The notes under the pieces: model-generated
Database searches by the model: none
What the model was told of the DNA's origin: nothing
The model's input: the letters and a program-made list of their open reading frames with translations, nothing else
Shown here: in pieces, positions 44,340-53,497 of the stretch
How positions within the stretch are numbered: position 1 is the first letter of the stretch
Layout: the number at the start of each line of letters is the position of its first letter
From: Caccoplasma intestinavium
Lineage (GTDB): Bacteria; Bacteroidota; Bacteroidia; Bacteroidales; UBA11471
Length of the DNA stretch: 64,000 bases
NCBI GenBank assembly: GCA_018715885.1
Contig: DVKT01000063.1
Coordinates: 1 to 64,000, forward strand
Direction of reading: 5' to 3'
Program-made: the position numbers and the translations under genes

Positions 44340-47150
44340 ATGAAAACCATGTATACAATCAGACAGAATATTTCCCGTATGATTTGCAGCGGGTTGTTCG
44401 TGGGACTCTCGGCTGTGGCGGCGGCTCAGGCACCGGCGTGGCCTGAGGTAACGACCGAGGCAAAACCCGGAACTCGTTGGTGGTGGCTGGGCAGTGCGGT
44501 AGACTCGGCCAGCCTTACGGCCAATATGACCGATTATGCCCGTACCGGATTGGGAACGCTCGAAATAACACCTATTTACGGTGTAAAAAATAATGAACTC
44601 AATGACATAGAGTATTTATCGCCCCGGTGGATGCAGATGTATTCGTTTGTTTGCGAGGAAGGCAAACGCTTGGGGTTGGATATCGATATGAATAACGGTA
44701 CCGGCTGGCCGTTCGGTGGTCCGGAGGTTTCGCTCGAAGATGCCGCCAGCAAAGTGATTTTTTTGAAATATACGCTCGATGGGGGCACTCGGCTCTCCGA
44801 ACCGGTCGTTGTAACTGATAAAAAACAGAAACCTGTTGCTAAACTATTGCGTTTGATGGCATATTCTCCCGACGGGAGAGTTTTGAATCTTACTTCCCGG
44901 GTCAATAAGGAAACCGGAGAGTTGAACTGGACGGCACCCGAAGGTAAAGAGTGGAAACTTGTTGCGGCATTTTTAGGAAAAACGTTTCAAAAGGTAAAAC
45001 GGGCGGCTCCCGGGGGAGAAGGATATGTAATGAACCATTTCTCCAAGAAGGCGGTGGCAAATTATTTTTCCCGTTTCGATCGGGCCTTTGCTTCTTCCGG
45101 AGCACCTGCACCCGAGACTTTTTTCAATGATTCGTATGAAGTGTACGGAGCCGATTGGACTCCCGATTTTTTCGAACAATTTGCTCGTCGTCGGGGATAT
45201 AAGCTCGAAAATCATTTGCTTGAACTGACAGGCGAAAAAAGCGATATACGGGCTCGCCTTATTACCGATTATCGGGAAACTATTGCCGAACTGTTGAAAG
45301 AAAATTTTACGCAACAATGGAAAGATTGGGCGCATAAGCACAAGAGCTTAATACGAAATCAGGCGCATGGTTCGCCCGGAAATCTCATCGATCTTTATGC
45401 GATGGTAGATATTCCAGAGTGTGAAGGTTTCGGTATTACCGATTTCGGCATTAAAGGTTTGCGCCGCGATTCGGTAAAGAAAGACAACGATTCCGATTTT
45501 TCCATGCTTAAATATGCCTCTTCCGGAGCGCATATATCGGGAAAAACTTATGTCTCTTCCGAGACATTTACATGGCTTACCGAGCATTTCCGTACGTCGT
45601 TGTCGCAGTGTAAGCCCGATCTCGATCTCATGTTCTCGGCCGGAGTCAACCACATGTTTTTTCATGGAACACCCTATTCGCCTCGTGATGCCGAGTGGCC
45701 GGGCTGGCTCTTTTATGCGACGATAAATATGTCGCCGACCAATACGATATGGCGCGATGCCTCCGGATTGTTCTCGTATATCACCCGTTGCCAGTCATTC
45801 TTGCAGATGGGAAAACCCGACAATGACTTTCTCGTTTACCTGCCTTTGTACGATATTTGGTACGAGCAGCAAGGATCGCTCGGACTTGCGTTCGATATTC
45901 ATAAAATGGCGAAGCGGGCACCTCATTTCATCGATGTGATTGCGCAAATTACCGATTCGGGGTATGATGTCGATTATATTTCCGATGATTTTTTACGTAA
46001 AACAAAATATCGCGACGGACAGTTGGTAACGACGGGAGGTACTTGTTATAAGGCTATCATATTACCGGCCGTCAAGATGATGCCCGATGATGTACTCAAA
46101 CACCTCCTTGCATTGGCTCGACAAGGAGCTACATTGGTATTTGTGGATAATTATCCCCAAGATGTTCCCGGTTTTGCTGCTGTCGAGAAACGCCGGAAAG
46201 CATTTAAGACACAGCTTTCGACTCTGCCCGATGCAGGCGGTTTTACGGCCGAGCAGGTACTGGAATATGGTAAGGGGCGCATTATTACCGGTAGCGATTA
46301 TGCGAAGGTATTGGAAATGACAGGTGTAGAACCCGAAGATGTGAAGACCCGTTACGGAGCTCATTATATACGGCGTGAAAATGATAAGGGACATCACTAT
46401 TTCATCGCTTCGTTGCAGAGTAAGGGTGTCGAGGGGTGGATAACTCCAGCAGTTGCAGGAAAATCCGTTGCTATTTACGATCCGGTTTCGGGTCGTTCGG
46501 GAATGGCCCGTACACGTATTCACGATGGCAAGTTGCAGTATTATTTGCAGTTGCGTTCTGGAGAGTCGGCCATCGTTTGTGTGTACAATGAAGATGTGCC
46601 CGGAGATGCTTGGCCTTACTATACGAAACAGCCCGTAAGCCTGTCTCTCGATAACGGTTGGTCATTGGTTTTTACCGAAAGTGAACCGGCCATATCGGGT
46701 ACATTTACGATCGATACGCTCGGTTCTTGGACATCTCTTCCGGTACCCGAAGCTTCGATCAATCGAGGTTCGGCAACCTATACCATCACGTTTGATTTGC
46801 CCGATATACCGTGCGATGAGTGGATTCTCGATCTCGGTGATGTGAGGGAGAGTGCCCGTGTTACGGTGAATGGTACGGCGGTAGATACCCTTTGGTCGGT
46901 GCCTTTCTATACGATGGTGAAGCGTTATCTTCGTCCCGGTACGAACCGGATCGATATAGAAGTTACTAATCTTCCGGCCAATAGTATTGCCGAGTACGAT
47001 CGTCGAGGTATCGAGTGGAGACGTTTTAAAGATGCCAATATCAATAATCTGGGCTATAAGAAAGGCAAATATGGTCATTGGGAAGTTATTCCCAGCGGTC
47101 TTTTGGGTCCTGTGCATCTCGTGCCGGTAAATTTGAAAAATCAATTTTGA
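44340..47150 (+). CDS. GH106 alpha-L-rhamnosidase
   Basis: A 936-residue exported protein of family GH106. Signal peptide about 1-29. The barrel domain opens with PGTRWWWLGSAVDSASL and has DIDMNNGTGWPFGGPEV (about 116-132), both hallmark stretches of the family; FFNDSYEVYGADWTPDFFEQF and SSETFTWLTEHFRTSLSQCK follow, with candidate catalytic glutamates in the FNDSYEV and SETFT regions. The C-terminal part is a galactose-binding-like domain (DLGDVRESARVTVNGTAVDT). Family members release terminal alpha-1,2- or other rhamnose from rhamnogalacturonan. The rhamnose catabolic operon lies directly downstream, after a terminator. Confidence 0.92.
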   Translation: MKTMYTIRQNISRMICSGLFVGLSAVAAAQAPAWPEVTTEAKPGTRWWWLGSAVDSASLTANMTDYARTGLGTLEITPIYGVKNNELNDIEYLSPRWMQMYSFVCEEGKRLGLDIDMNNGTGWPFGGPEVSLEDAASKVIFLKYTLDGGTRLSEPVVVTDKKQKPVAKLLRLMAYSPDGRVLNLTSRVNKETGELNWTAPEGKEWKLVAAFLGKTFQKVKRAAPGGEGYVMNHFSKKAVANYFSRFDRAFASSGAPAPETFFNDSYEVYGADWTPDFFEQFARRRGYKLENHLLELTGEKSDIRARLITDYRETIAELLKENFTQQWKDWAHKHKSLIRNQAHGSPGNLIDLYAMVDIPECEGFGITDFGIKGLRRDSVKKDNDSDFSMLKYASSGAHISGKTYVSSETFTWLTEHFRTSLSQCKPDLDLMFSAGVNHMFFHGTPYSPRDAEWPGWLFYATINMSPTNTIWRDASGLFSYITRCQSFLQMGKPDNDFLVYLPLYDIWYEQQGSLGLAFDIHKMAKRAPHFIDVIAQITDSGYDVDYISDDFLRKTKYRDGQLVTTGGTCYKAIILPAVKMMPDDVLKHLLALARQGATLVFVDNYPQDVPGFAAVEKRRKAFKTQLSTLPDAGGFTAEQVLEYGKGRIITGSDYAKVLEMTGVEPEDVKTRYGAHYIRRENDKGHHYFIASLQSKGVEGWITPAVAGKSVAIYDPVSGRSGMARTRIHDGKLQYYLQLRSGESAIVCVYNEDVPGDAWPYYTKQPVSLSLDNGWSLVFTESEPAISGTFTIDTLGSWTSLPVPEASINRGSATYTITFDLPDIPCDEWILDLGDVRESARVTVNGTAVDTLWSVPFYTMVKRYLRPGTNRIDIEVTNLPANSIAEYDRRGIEWRRFKDANINNLGYKKGKYGHWEVIPSGLLGPVHLVPVNLKNQF

Positions 47151-47174
47151 TAATATCCGCCTTTATCAATATGT

Positions 47175-47208
47175 AAAATAATGACCGTATATATACGGTC
47201 ATTATTTT
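47175..47208 (+). terminator. Terminator after GH106 (perfect 34-base palindrome)
   Basis: Bases 47175-47208 read identically on both strands, centred on ATGACCGTATATATACGGTC, and are followed by a T run. As RNA it would fold into a long stem with a minimal loop. It may also be a protein-binding site. Confidence 0.75.
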
Positions 47209-47227
47209 TTTAGTTCCATGATTTTAT

Positions 47228-47235
47228 TATCTTTG
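47228..47235 (+). promoter_or_regulatory. Candidate -7 element for the rhamnose operon
   Basis: TATCTTTG at 47228-47235. A second candidate, TATTTTTG, lies at 47292-47299. Neither has a clear TTTG at the right distance, so the choice is open; the first would give a leader of about 125 bases before rhaB. Confidence 0.4.
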
Positions 47236-47365
47236 TCAATCGGAATAGTTTTTCTGTCAAAATATCTACCTGTGGCAAGGAACGAAAGACTTATTTTTGT
47301 ATCGGCTAAAAAACCGATGTATCGGATTTGATAGATATATTGAAAATAAATAGAGCAAAATATAC

Positions 47366-48847
47366 ATGAAAACACGCCACTTTTTTGCTGTGGATTTAGG
47401 GGCTACCAGCGGCCGTACGATTTTGGGTACTCTTTCCGACGGAAAGATGGATATGAAAGAAGTAACCCGTTTTGCAAATCCTATTATAGAAACTGGAGGG
47501 CATTGTTATTGGGATATTTATGCCCTTTATCTCGAAATCATCAAAGGCTTGAAAAAAATCGCCCAAGAAGGTATCGCCATCGAGTCGATCGGTATCGATA
47601 CATGGGGGGTCGATTTTGTGATGGTAGGGAAAGATGGTGCGTTTTTGCGTAATCCCTATTGTTATCGCGACCCGCATACGGTTGGTGCTCCCGAAGAATA
47701 TTTCACGCACATTCCTCGGGAACGGGTATATGAGTTGACGGGAATTCAGGTGATGAATTTCAATTCCTTGTTCCAGTTGTCCACGTTGCATCGCAATCAT
47801 TGTTCGGCACTTGAAGCAGCCGATAAAATACTCTTCATTCCCGACGCACTCAGTTATATGCTCACGGGTAAGATGGTAACCGAATATACGATTGCCTCGA
47901 CGTCGCAAATTCTCAATCCCCGTACCAAAGAGTTGGAGCAAGAATTGCTTGATGTCGTAGGCGTGAAAAAAGAGCAATTTGCCAAGTTTGTCTATCCCGG
48001 GGAAGTGGTAGGTACATTGACCCCTGAGGTACAGAAACTGACAGGCTTGGGTGTCGTCCCTGTTATAGCGGTTGCTGGTCATGATACGGCCTCGGCCGTT
48101 GCTGCGGTTCCTGCTCGAAACGAGCGTTTTGCTTACCTTAGCTCGGGAACATGGTCGTTGATGGGTATCGAAGTAAAAGATGCTATTATCAATAAAGACA
48201 GTTTTGAAAAGAATTTTACCAACGAAGGAGGGGTCGAAGGAACGACTCGTTTCTTGAAGAATATTTGCGGTATGTGGTTGCTCGAACAATGTCGTCGCGA
48301 GTGGTCGGCTGCGGGGAACGACTATTCCTATCCCGAGTTGATTGCCGCCGCCGAAGCTGCACCGGTATTCCGTAGTATTATCAATCCCGATTCTCTCAGT
48401 TTCGCCAATCCTCCTTCGATGATCGATGCCATACGTCGTTATTGTCGTACGACCGGGCAGGTAGAACCCCAGACGCATGGCGAACTGACCCGTTGTATCT
48501 TCGAGAGTCTGCCATTGCGTTACCGTCAGGTTTTCGGTTATTTACAGGAGATGGCACCGTTTACCATCGAACGTCTGCACGTCATAGGCGGTGGTTCGCG
48601 GAACAATCTTCTCAACCAAAATACTTGCAATGCCGTAGGCGTACCGGTTTCTGCCGGGCCTTCCGAGGGTACGGCTATCGGTAATATCATGTTACAGGCC
48701 AAAGCTGCCGGTGATGTAAACGATATTGCGGCTATGCGTGCCATTATCGCCGATTCGATAGAACTTGCCGAGTTTATGCCTTGGGACAAAGAGGTATGGG
48801 ACGAAGCTTATCGTCGTTATCTTTCGGTGTATCGTGAAGATATTTAA
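47366..48847 (+). CDS. rhaB: Rhamnulokinase
   Basis: A 493-residue cytosolic sugar kinase of the FGGY family that phosphorylates L-rhamnulose at C1 with ATP. The N-terminal phosphate motif DLGATSGR (about 10-17), the GIDTWGVDF stretch (about 76-84), GHDTASAVAAVP near 238, the SSGTWSLMGIE stretch and the C-terminal VIGGGSRNNLLNQ adenosine motif match RhaB. Length fits. It is the first gene of rhaB-rhaA-rhaT-rhaD; rhaA follows after 29 bases. Confidence 0.96.
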   Translation: MKTRHFFAVDLGATSGRTILGTLSDGKMDMKEVTRFANPIIETGGHCYWDIYALYLEIIKGLKKIAQEGIAIESIGIDTWGVDFVMVGKDGAFLRNPYCYRDPHTVGAPEEYFTHIPRERVYELTGIQVMNFNSLFQLSTLHRNHCSALEAADKILFIPDALSYMLTGKMVTEYTIASTSQILNPRTKELEQELLDVVGVKKEQFAKFVYPGEVVGTLTPEVQKLTGLGVVPVIAVAGHDTASAVAAVPARNERFAYLSSGTWSLMGIEVKDAIINKDSFEKNFTNEGGVEGTTRFLKNICGMWLLEQCRREWSAAGNDYSYPELIAAAEAAPVFRSIINPDSLSFANPPSMIDAIRRYCRTTGQVEPQTHGELTRCIFESLPLRYRQVFGYLQEMAPFTIERLHVIGGGSRNNLLNQNTCNAVGVPVSAGPSEGTAIGNIMLQAKAAGDVNDIAAMRAIIADSIELAEFMPWDKEVWDEAYRRYLSVYREDI

Positions 48848-48876
48848 ATAAGGAAATTAACCATAAATATAAAGTC

Positions 48877-50127
48877 ATGAAAGAAAATCTTGTTCTTAAA
48901 GCGTATGAAATAGCCAAAGAGCGTTATGCCGCTATCGGTGTAAATACCGATGAAGTATTGGATAAACTTCAAAAAGTTCAAATATCGTTGCACTGCTGGC
49001 AAACCGACGATGTCGTGGGATTCGAGTCGGGCAGTGCCTTGTCCGGTGGTATTCAGACGACCGGTAACTATCCCGGTAAGGCTCGTAATATCGATGAAGT
49101 ACGTGCCGACCTTGTTGAGGCTATGTCATTGATCCCTTCTAAACATCGTGTCAATCTGCATGAGATTTATGGCGATTTCGGTGGTAAATTCGTCGATCGT
49201 GATCAATGCGAACCTGCACATTTTGAAAGTTGGATGCAATGGGCTGCCGATCTCGGTATCAAACTCGACTTCAACTCATCTTCTTTTTCACACCCGAAAT
49301 CGGGCAATCTTTCTCTCTCGAATCCCGACAAAGGAATCCGTGATTTTTGGATTGAGCATACCAAACGTTGTCGTGCTATTGCCGAAGAGATGGGTAAACG
49401 CCAGGGAGATCCCTGTATCATGAACTTGTGGGTACACGACGGTAGCAAAGATATTACCGTAAATCGTATGTATTACCGCAGTTTGTTTGAGCAGAGTCTG
49501 GACGAGATCTTCTCGGTGAAATACGATCACATGAAGACCGGTTTGGAATCGAAAGTATTCGGTATCGGTTTGGAATATTATACCGTCGGTTCCAATGAAT
49601 TCTGTGTGGGATATGCTACCAAGAATCAAACCTTGCTGACCATCGATACCGGACACTATCACCCGACCGAAGTGGCTGCCGACAAGGTGTCGTCGATGTT
49701 GTTGTTCGTACCCGAATTGATTCTCCATGTAAGCCGTCCTATCCGCTGGGATTCCGACCACGTAACTATCATGGACGATTCTACGGTCGAACTCTTCCAG
49801 GAACTTGTACGTTGTGATGCTATGGATCGCGTACATATCGCGTTGGACTATTTCGATGCTTCGATCAATCGTATCGGTGCTTATGTAATCGGTACGCGTG
49901 CGGCACAGAAATCTATCCTCCGTGCTTTGCTGGAACCTCTGGCTACTTTGCGCAAATACGAAGCCGAAGACAAAGGTTTCCAACGTCTTGCTCTGCTCGA
50001 AGAAGCAAAGGCTATGCCGTGGAATGCCGTTTGGGATATGTTCTGTCTCAAAAATAACGTGCCCGTCGGGGAGGAATTTATTCCCGAAGTGGAAAAATAC
50101 GAGAGAGAAGTTACCTCTAAAAGATAA
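48877..50127 (+). CDS. rhaA: L-rhamnose isomerase
   Basis: A 416-residue metal-dependent isomerase converting L-rhamnose to L-rhamnulose. The VQISLHCWQTDDVVGFE stretch (about 33-49), GKARNIDEV, RVNLHEIYG, the TIM-barrel metal-binding regions around NLWVHDGSKD and DTGHYHPTEVAADKVS, and the C-terminal GTRAAQKSIL are those of RhaA. Length is normal. It lies second in the rhamnose operon; a 77-base gap with a hairpin separates it from rhaT. Confidence 0.97.
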   Translation: MKENLVLKAYEIAKERYAAIGVNTDEVLDKLQKVQISLHCWQTDDVVGFESGSALSGGIQTTGNYPGKARNIDEVRADLVEAMSLIPSKHRVNLHEIYGDFGGKFVDRDQCEPAHFESWMQWAADLGIKLDFNSSSFSHPKSGNLSLSNPDKGIRDFWIEHTKRCRAIAEEMGKRQGDPCIMNLWVHDGSKDITVNRMYYRSLFEQSLDEIFSVKYDHMKTGLESKVFGIGLEYYTVGSNEFCVGYATKNQTLLTIDTGHYHPTEVAADKVSSMLLFVPELILHVSRPIRWDSDHVTIMDDSTVELFQELVRCDAMDRVHIALDYFDASINRIGAYVIGTRAAQKSILRALLEPLATLRKYEAEDKGFQRLALLEEAKAMPWNAVWDMFCLKNNVPVGEEFIPEVEKYEREVTSKR

Positions 50128-50141
50128 AAAGTACTTACTGT

Positions 50142-50186
50142 AATAAAAAGGTTTATGGCGGAGATTGGTTTCGTCACAAACCTTTT
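50142..50186 (+). terminator. Hairpin between rhaA and rhaT (possible attenuator)
   Basis: An 11-base stem (50142-50152 with 50176-50186) with a 23-base loop and a T run in the descending arm. Lying inside the operon, it may partly terminate transcription or protect the 3' end of the rhaBA message, giving less transporter than enzyme. Confidence 0.5.
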
Positions 50187-50204
50187 TAGTCATATAAGAA
50201 CGAT

Positions 50205-51242
50205 ATGGAAATCTTAATAGGATTATTAATCATAGCCGTTGGCGCCTTTTGCCAATCGAGTTGTTATGTCCCCATCAATCGTATCAAAGATTGGAGTTGG
50301 GAGTCGTATTGGATCGTGCAAGGCGTATTCGCTTGGTTGATTTTTCCCTTTTTGGGAGCGCTCTTGGCTGTACCCGAAGGACACTCGTTGTCCGATCTTT
50401 TCACGACCGAAAACTCTTTCGATATAATCATGACCATCATCTTTGGTGCTCTTTGGGGAGTCGGCGGTCTTACATTCGGTCTCTCGATGCGCTATTTGGG
50501 CGTGGCATTGGGACAATCGATTGCCTTAGGAACATGTGCCGGATTGGGAACGATTATGGGTCCTGTCTTGCTGAACCTGTTTTTCCCCGAAATGAATGCT
50601 TTGCAATCGCTTACTTTTGCTGTCATCTTGGGTGTGGTCGTAACGCTGGTGGGTATCGCTATCATTGGTGTTGCCGGTGGTATGAAATCGGCCTCTCTCT
50701 CTGATGAAGAAAAGAAAGCTGCTGTAAAAGATTTTAATTTTCCCAAAGGTCTTTCCATTGCATTGCTTGCCGGTTTTATGAGCGGCTGTTTCAATGTAGG
50801 TTTGGAATTTGGAAAAGAGATCAACTTTGGTTCACTTACGTCCGATATGTACAGAACGCTGCCGGCTACCTTGTTGGTTACATTGGGTGGATTTGTAACC
50901 AATGCGGTTTATTGTTTTTACCAAAATCAAAAAAACAAGACTTGGGGCGATTATAGGAAGTCGGCCGTTTGGGGCAATAACCTGTTGTTCTGTGCTTTGG
51001 CTGGATTTTTGTGGTATAGCCAATTCTTCGGTCTCTCTTTGGGTAAAGGATTTCTGACGGAATCACCTACGCTTACCACGCTTGCTTTCTGTATACTTAT
51101 GGCGCTCAATGTCGTGTTTTCCAATGTGTGGGGTATCATACTGAAAGAGTGGAAAGGCTGTTCGCGACAGACTATTGCCGTTCTGATGTTGGGTATTGTC
51201 GTGCTTATCGTCTCGACGTTTATACCCGAATTGCTTAAATAA
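50205..51242 (+). CDS. rhaT: L-rhamnose/proton symporter
   Basis: A 345-residue inner-membrane transporter with about ten hydrophobic helices, of the RhaT family in the drug/metabolite transporter superfamily. Diagnostic stretches include FCQSSCYVPINRIKDWSWESYW (quoted in part: QSSCYVPINRIKDWSWES), GALWGVGGLTFGLSMRYLG, FMSGCFNVGLEFGKEI and NVVFSNVWGIILKEWKG. It imports free L-rhamnose released in the periplasm by GH106 and related enzymes. Its place between rhaA and rhaD, 33 bases before the latter, matches the usual Bacteroides rhamnose operon. Confidence 0.96.
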   Translation: MEILIGLLIIAVGAFCQSSCYVPINRIKDWSWESYWIVQGVFAWLIFPFLGALLAVPEGHSLSDLFTTENSFDIIMTIIFGALWGVGGLTFGLSMRYLGVALGQSIALGTCAGLGTIMGPVLLNLFFPEMNALQSLTFAVILGVVVTLVGIAIIGVAGGMKSASLSDEEKKAAVKDFNFPKGLSIALLAGFMSGCFNVGLEFGKEINFGSLTSDMYRTLPATLLVTLGGFVTNAVYCFYQNQKNKTWGDYRKSAVWGNNLLFCALAGFLWYSQFFGLSLGKGFLTESPTLTTLAFCILMALNVVFSNVWGIILKEWKGCSRQTIAVLMLGIVVLIVSTFIPELLK

Positions 51243-51275
51243 TTCAGTATACCAAAAATTAAAAAACAGAATACA

Positions 51276-52085
51276 ATGAAATCAATATTAGAAGGACGCC
51301 CCGCATTGGCTCGCGAGGTGGAAAAAGTAGCCGAAGTAGCCGGATATTTGTGGCAAAAAGGCTGGGCCGAACGTAATGGCGGTAACATAACCATCAACAT
51401 TACCGAGTTGGTCGATGACGAAATTCGTAAAATGCCTGCTATCGGGCCTGTAACTTCCATAGGGACGACGTTACCCAATATCAAAGGGTGCTATTTTTTC
51501 TGTAAAGGAACCAACAAACGTATGCGCGACCTCGCCCGTTGGCCGATGGAGAACGGTTCGGTAATACGTATTCTCGACGATTGTGCCAGTTATGAAATCA
51601 TTGCCGACAATCTCGTGAAACCAACCTCGGAACTGCCGGCTCACTTGTCGATGCATAACCTGCTTATAGGGCGCGGCTCTACTTACAAAGCCTCATTGCA
51701 TACTCACCCGATCGAATTGGTAGCTATGAGCCATGCTCCGAAATTCCTTGAAAAAGACGTGCTTACCAATCTTTTGTGGAGTATGATTCCCGAGACCAAA
51801 GCATTCTGCCCGAGAGGTTTGGGTATTATTCCTTATAAAATGCCCAGTTCGGTGGAGTTGGCCGAAGCTACGATCAAAGAGCTTGACGATTATGATGTGG
51901 TGCTGTGGGAAAAACACGGTGTATGTGCCGTCGGTGAAGACATTATGGACGCTTTCGATCAAGTCGATGTGTTGAGCAAATCGGCTCAAATCTATATCGA
52001 TGCCAAATCTATGGGTTTTGAACCCGATGGTATGAGTGCCGAGCAGATGAAAGAATTGAGTGTAACCTTCAATCTCCCCAAATAA
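51276..52085 (+). CDS. rhaD: Rhamnulose-1-phosphate aldolase
   Basis: A 269-residue class II aldolase that splits L-rhamnulose-1-phosphate into dihydroxyacetone phosphate and L-lactaldehyde. The active-site stretch KGWAERNGGNITINI (about 29-43), the zinc-binding HTHP (near 146-149) and the later VLWEKHGVCAVGEDIMDAFD with a third His match RhaD. Length is normal. No lactaldehyde reductase (fucO) is present in the window. The next gene, GH105, starts 26 bases on, so catabolism and polymer breakdown appear to be cotranscribed. Confidence 0.96.
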   Translation: MKSILEGRPALAREVEKVAEVAGYLWQKGWAERNGGNITINITELVDDEIRKMPAIGPVTSIGTTLPNIKGCYFFCKGTNKRMRDLARWPMENGSVIRILDDCASYEIIADNLVKPTSELPAHLSMHNLLIGRGSTYKASLHTHPIELVAMSHAPKFLEKDVLTNLLWSMIPETKAFCPRGLGIIPYKMPSSVELAEATIKELDDYDVVLWEKHGVCAVGEDIMDAFDQVDVLSKSAQIYIDAKSMGFEPDGMSAEQMKELSVTFNLPK

Positions 52086-52111
52086 TTAAATATTATAGAA
52101 GTACTGTTTTT

Positions 52112-53425
52112 ATGAGAAAAATGACCTTATTGGCTTTCGCCCTCTTTGTGGGTGTGTTCGCTTCGGCCGCTCCGGCCAAGAAACGCACTGCCAAAGATGC
52201 CGCCCTTGCCATGGCCGACCGTATAGTGGCAAGTACCACATATCAGTTTAAAAATACGGAGACAGGTGAAACTTATCCGACAGTAAAGAAGCTTAAATAT
52301 ACCGAGCCTATCAAAGTAGGTTGTAAGTATAACGATTGGCATTATACCAATGGAGTTTTGCATATTGCCATGCTCGAACTTGCCGATAAGCTCGGCGACA
52401 AGAAGTATGAAGAGTATGTACGCAAGAACATGAATTTTGTGTTCAATGAAGGAAATCTCGAATTTTTTAAAAAGAAATTCGATAAAGCCCTTAAAGAAAG
52501 CGGTTGGATGGCCGTCCGTAAAATAAGTTGGCATATGATTTTCCGGGGTAAGAGGCTCGACGATAACGGGCCTATGGGCGCCTCGTTGATCGATTTGCAA
52601 ATGCATTTGCCGGCTCCCGACAAAGCTTTTCAGGCATATATCGATGAAACAGCCGATCACCTCAATTATGCCGAGCCTCGTCTTATCGACGGTACGATTG
52701 CGCGCATTTGGCCGCATGAGAATACCGTTTGGGCCGATGACTTGTTCATGGCGGTTTCGTTCCTTTGCCGTATGGGCGAAATGACGGGCGATATGAAATA
52801 TTTCGACGATGCGGCCAATCAGGTGTTGCAATACAATAAGTATCTGTGGTGTCCCGAGAAGCAAATCTATTATCATTGCTATCATACCGATACCGATGAA
52901 CATGGCGTAGCCCATTGGTCGCGTGCCAACGGATGGGTGTTGATGGCTCAGGCCGATTTGCTTTCCCGCTTGCCCGAAGACTATCCCCAGCGTGAAGCTC
53001 TTTTGGAGAATTTCCGTCAGCAGGTAAGCGGCGTTTGCCGTTATCAGGGCGAAAATGGTTTGTGGCATCAGTTGCTCGATAAGACCGATTCATACGATGA
53101 GGTTACCGGTACGGCCATGTTTACTTTCGCCATTGCTCGAGGTGTGAAAGAAGGCTGGATACATAAAGATTTCATCTATGTGGCCGAGCAGGGTCTCAAA
53201 GGTATTCTCAGTAAAATTTCGGAGAAAGGCGATCTCGAAGCTATCTGTGCCGGAACGGGTATCATGCCTTCTCTTACCTATTATTACAATCGTCCCCAGT
53301 TGAAGAACGATCCGATGGGTGAGGGTCCGGTATTGCGTGCATTAGTAGAGATGATGGACGCTCCTAAATATACCGAAATAAAAGCCGAACAACAATACGA
53401 CCGTATTGTCGTAAACAAAAATTAA
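52112..53425 (+). CDS. GH105/GH88-type unsaturated uronyl hydrolase (second)
   Basis: A 437-residue exported protein (signal peptide about 1-19, ending ASAA) with the (alpha/alpha)6-barrel pattern of GH105: NDWHYTNGVLHIAMLELADK, RLIDGTIARIWPHENTVWAD, DDLFMAVSFLCRMGEM with the catalytic-type Asp, HWSRANGWVLMAQADLL and GENGLWHQLLDKTDSYDEV. It has little similarity to the first GH105 at 33121 beyond family motifs. It likely finishes unsaturated rhamnogalacturonan oligosaccharides. It sits in the rhamnose operon directly after rhaD; a 72-base gap with a weak hairpin precedes GH28. Confidence 0.88.
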   Translation: MRKMTLLAFALFVGVFASAAPAKKRTAKDAALAMADRIVASTTYQFKNTETGETYPTVKKLKYTEPIKVGCKYNDWHYTNGVLHIAMLELADKLGDKKYEEYVRKNMNFVFNEGNLEFFKKKFDKALKESGWMAVRKISWHMIFRGKRLDDNGPMGASLIDLQMHLPAPDKAFQAYIDETADHLNYAEPRLIDGTIARIWPHENTVWADDLFMAVSFLCRMGEMTGDMKYFDDAANQVLQYNKYLWCPEKQIYYHCYHTDTDEHGVAHWSRANGWVLMAQADLLSRLPEDYPQREALLENFRQQVSGVCRYQGENGLWHQLLDKTDSYDEVTGTAMFTFAIARGVKEGWIHKDFIYVAEQGLKGILSKISEKGDLEAICAGTGIMPSLTYYYNRPQLKNDPMGEGPVLRALVEMMDAPKYTEIKAEQQYDRIVVNKN

Positions 53426-53430
53426 AAACA

Positions 53431-53472
53431 GAATCCGTTTGTTCCTCCTCTTGGGATGGAATAGGCGGATTC
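53431..53472 (+). terminator. Weak intercistronic hairpin before GH28
   Basis: A 7-base stem (GAATCCG at 53431-53437 with CGGATTC at 53466-53472) and possible inner pairing, followed by a short T-rich run. It may attenuate transcription into GH28. Confidence 0.35.
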
Positions 53473-53497
53473 GATATTTTAAAAATCCAATAAATTT

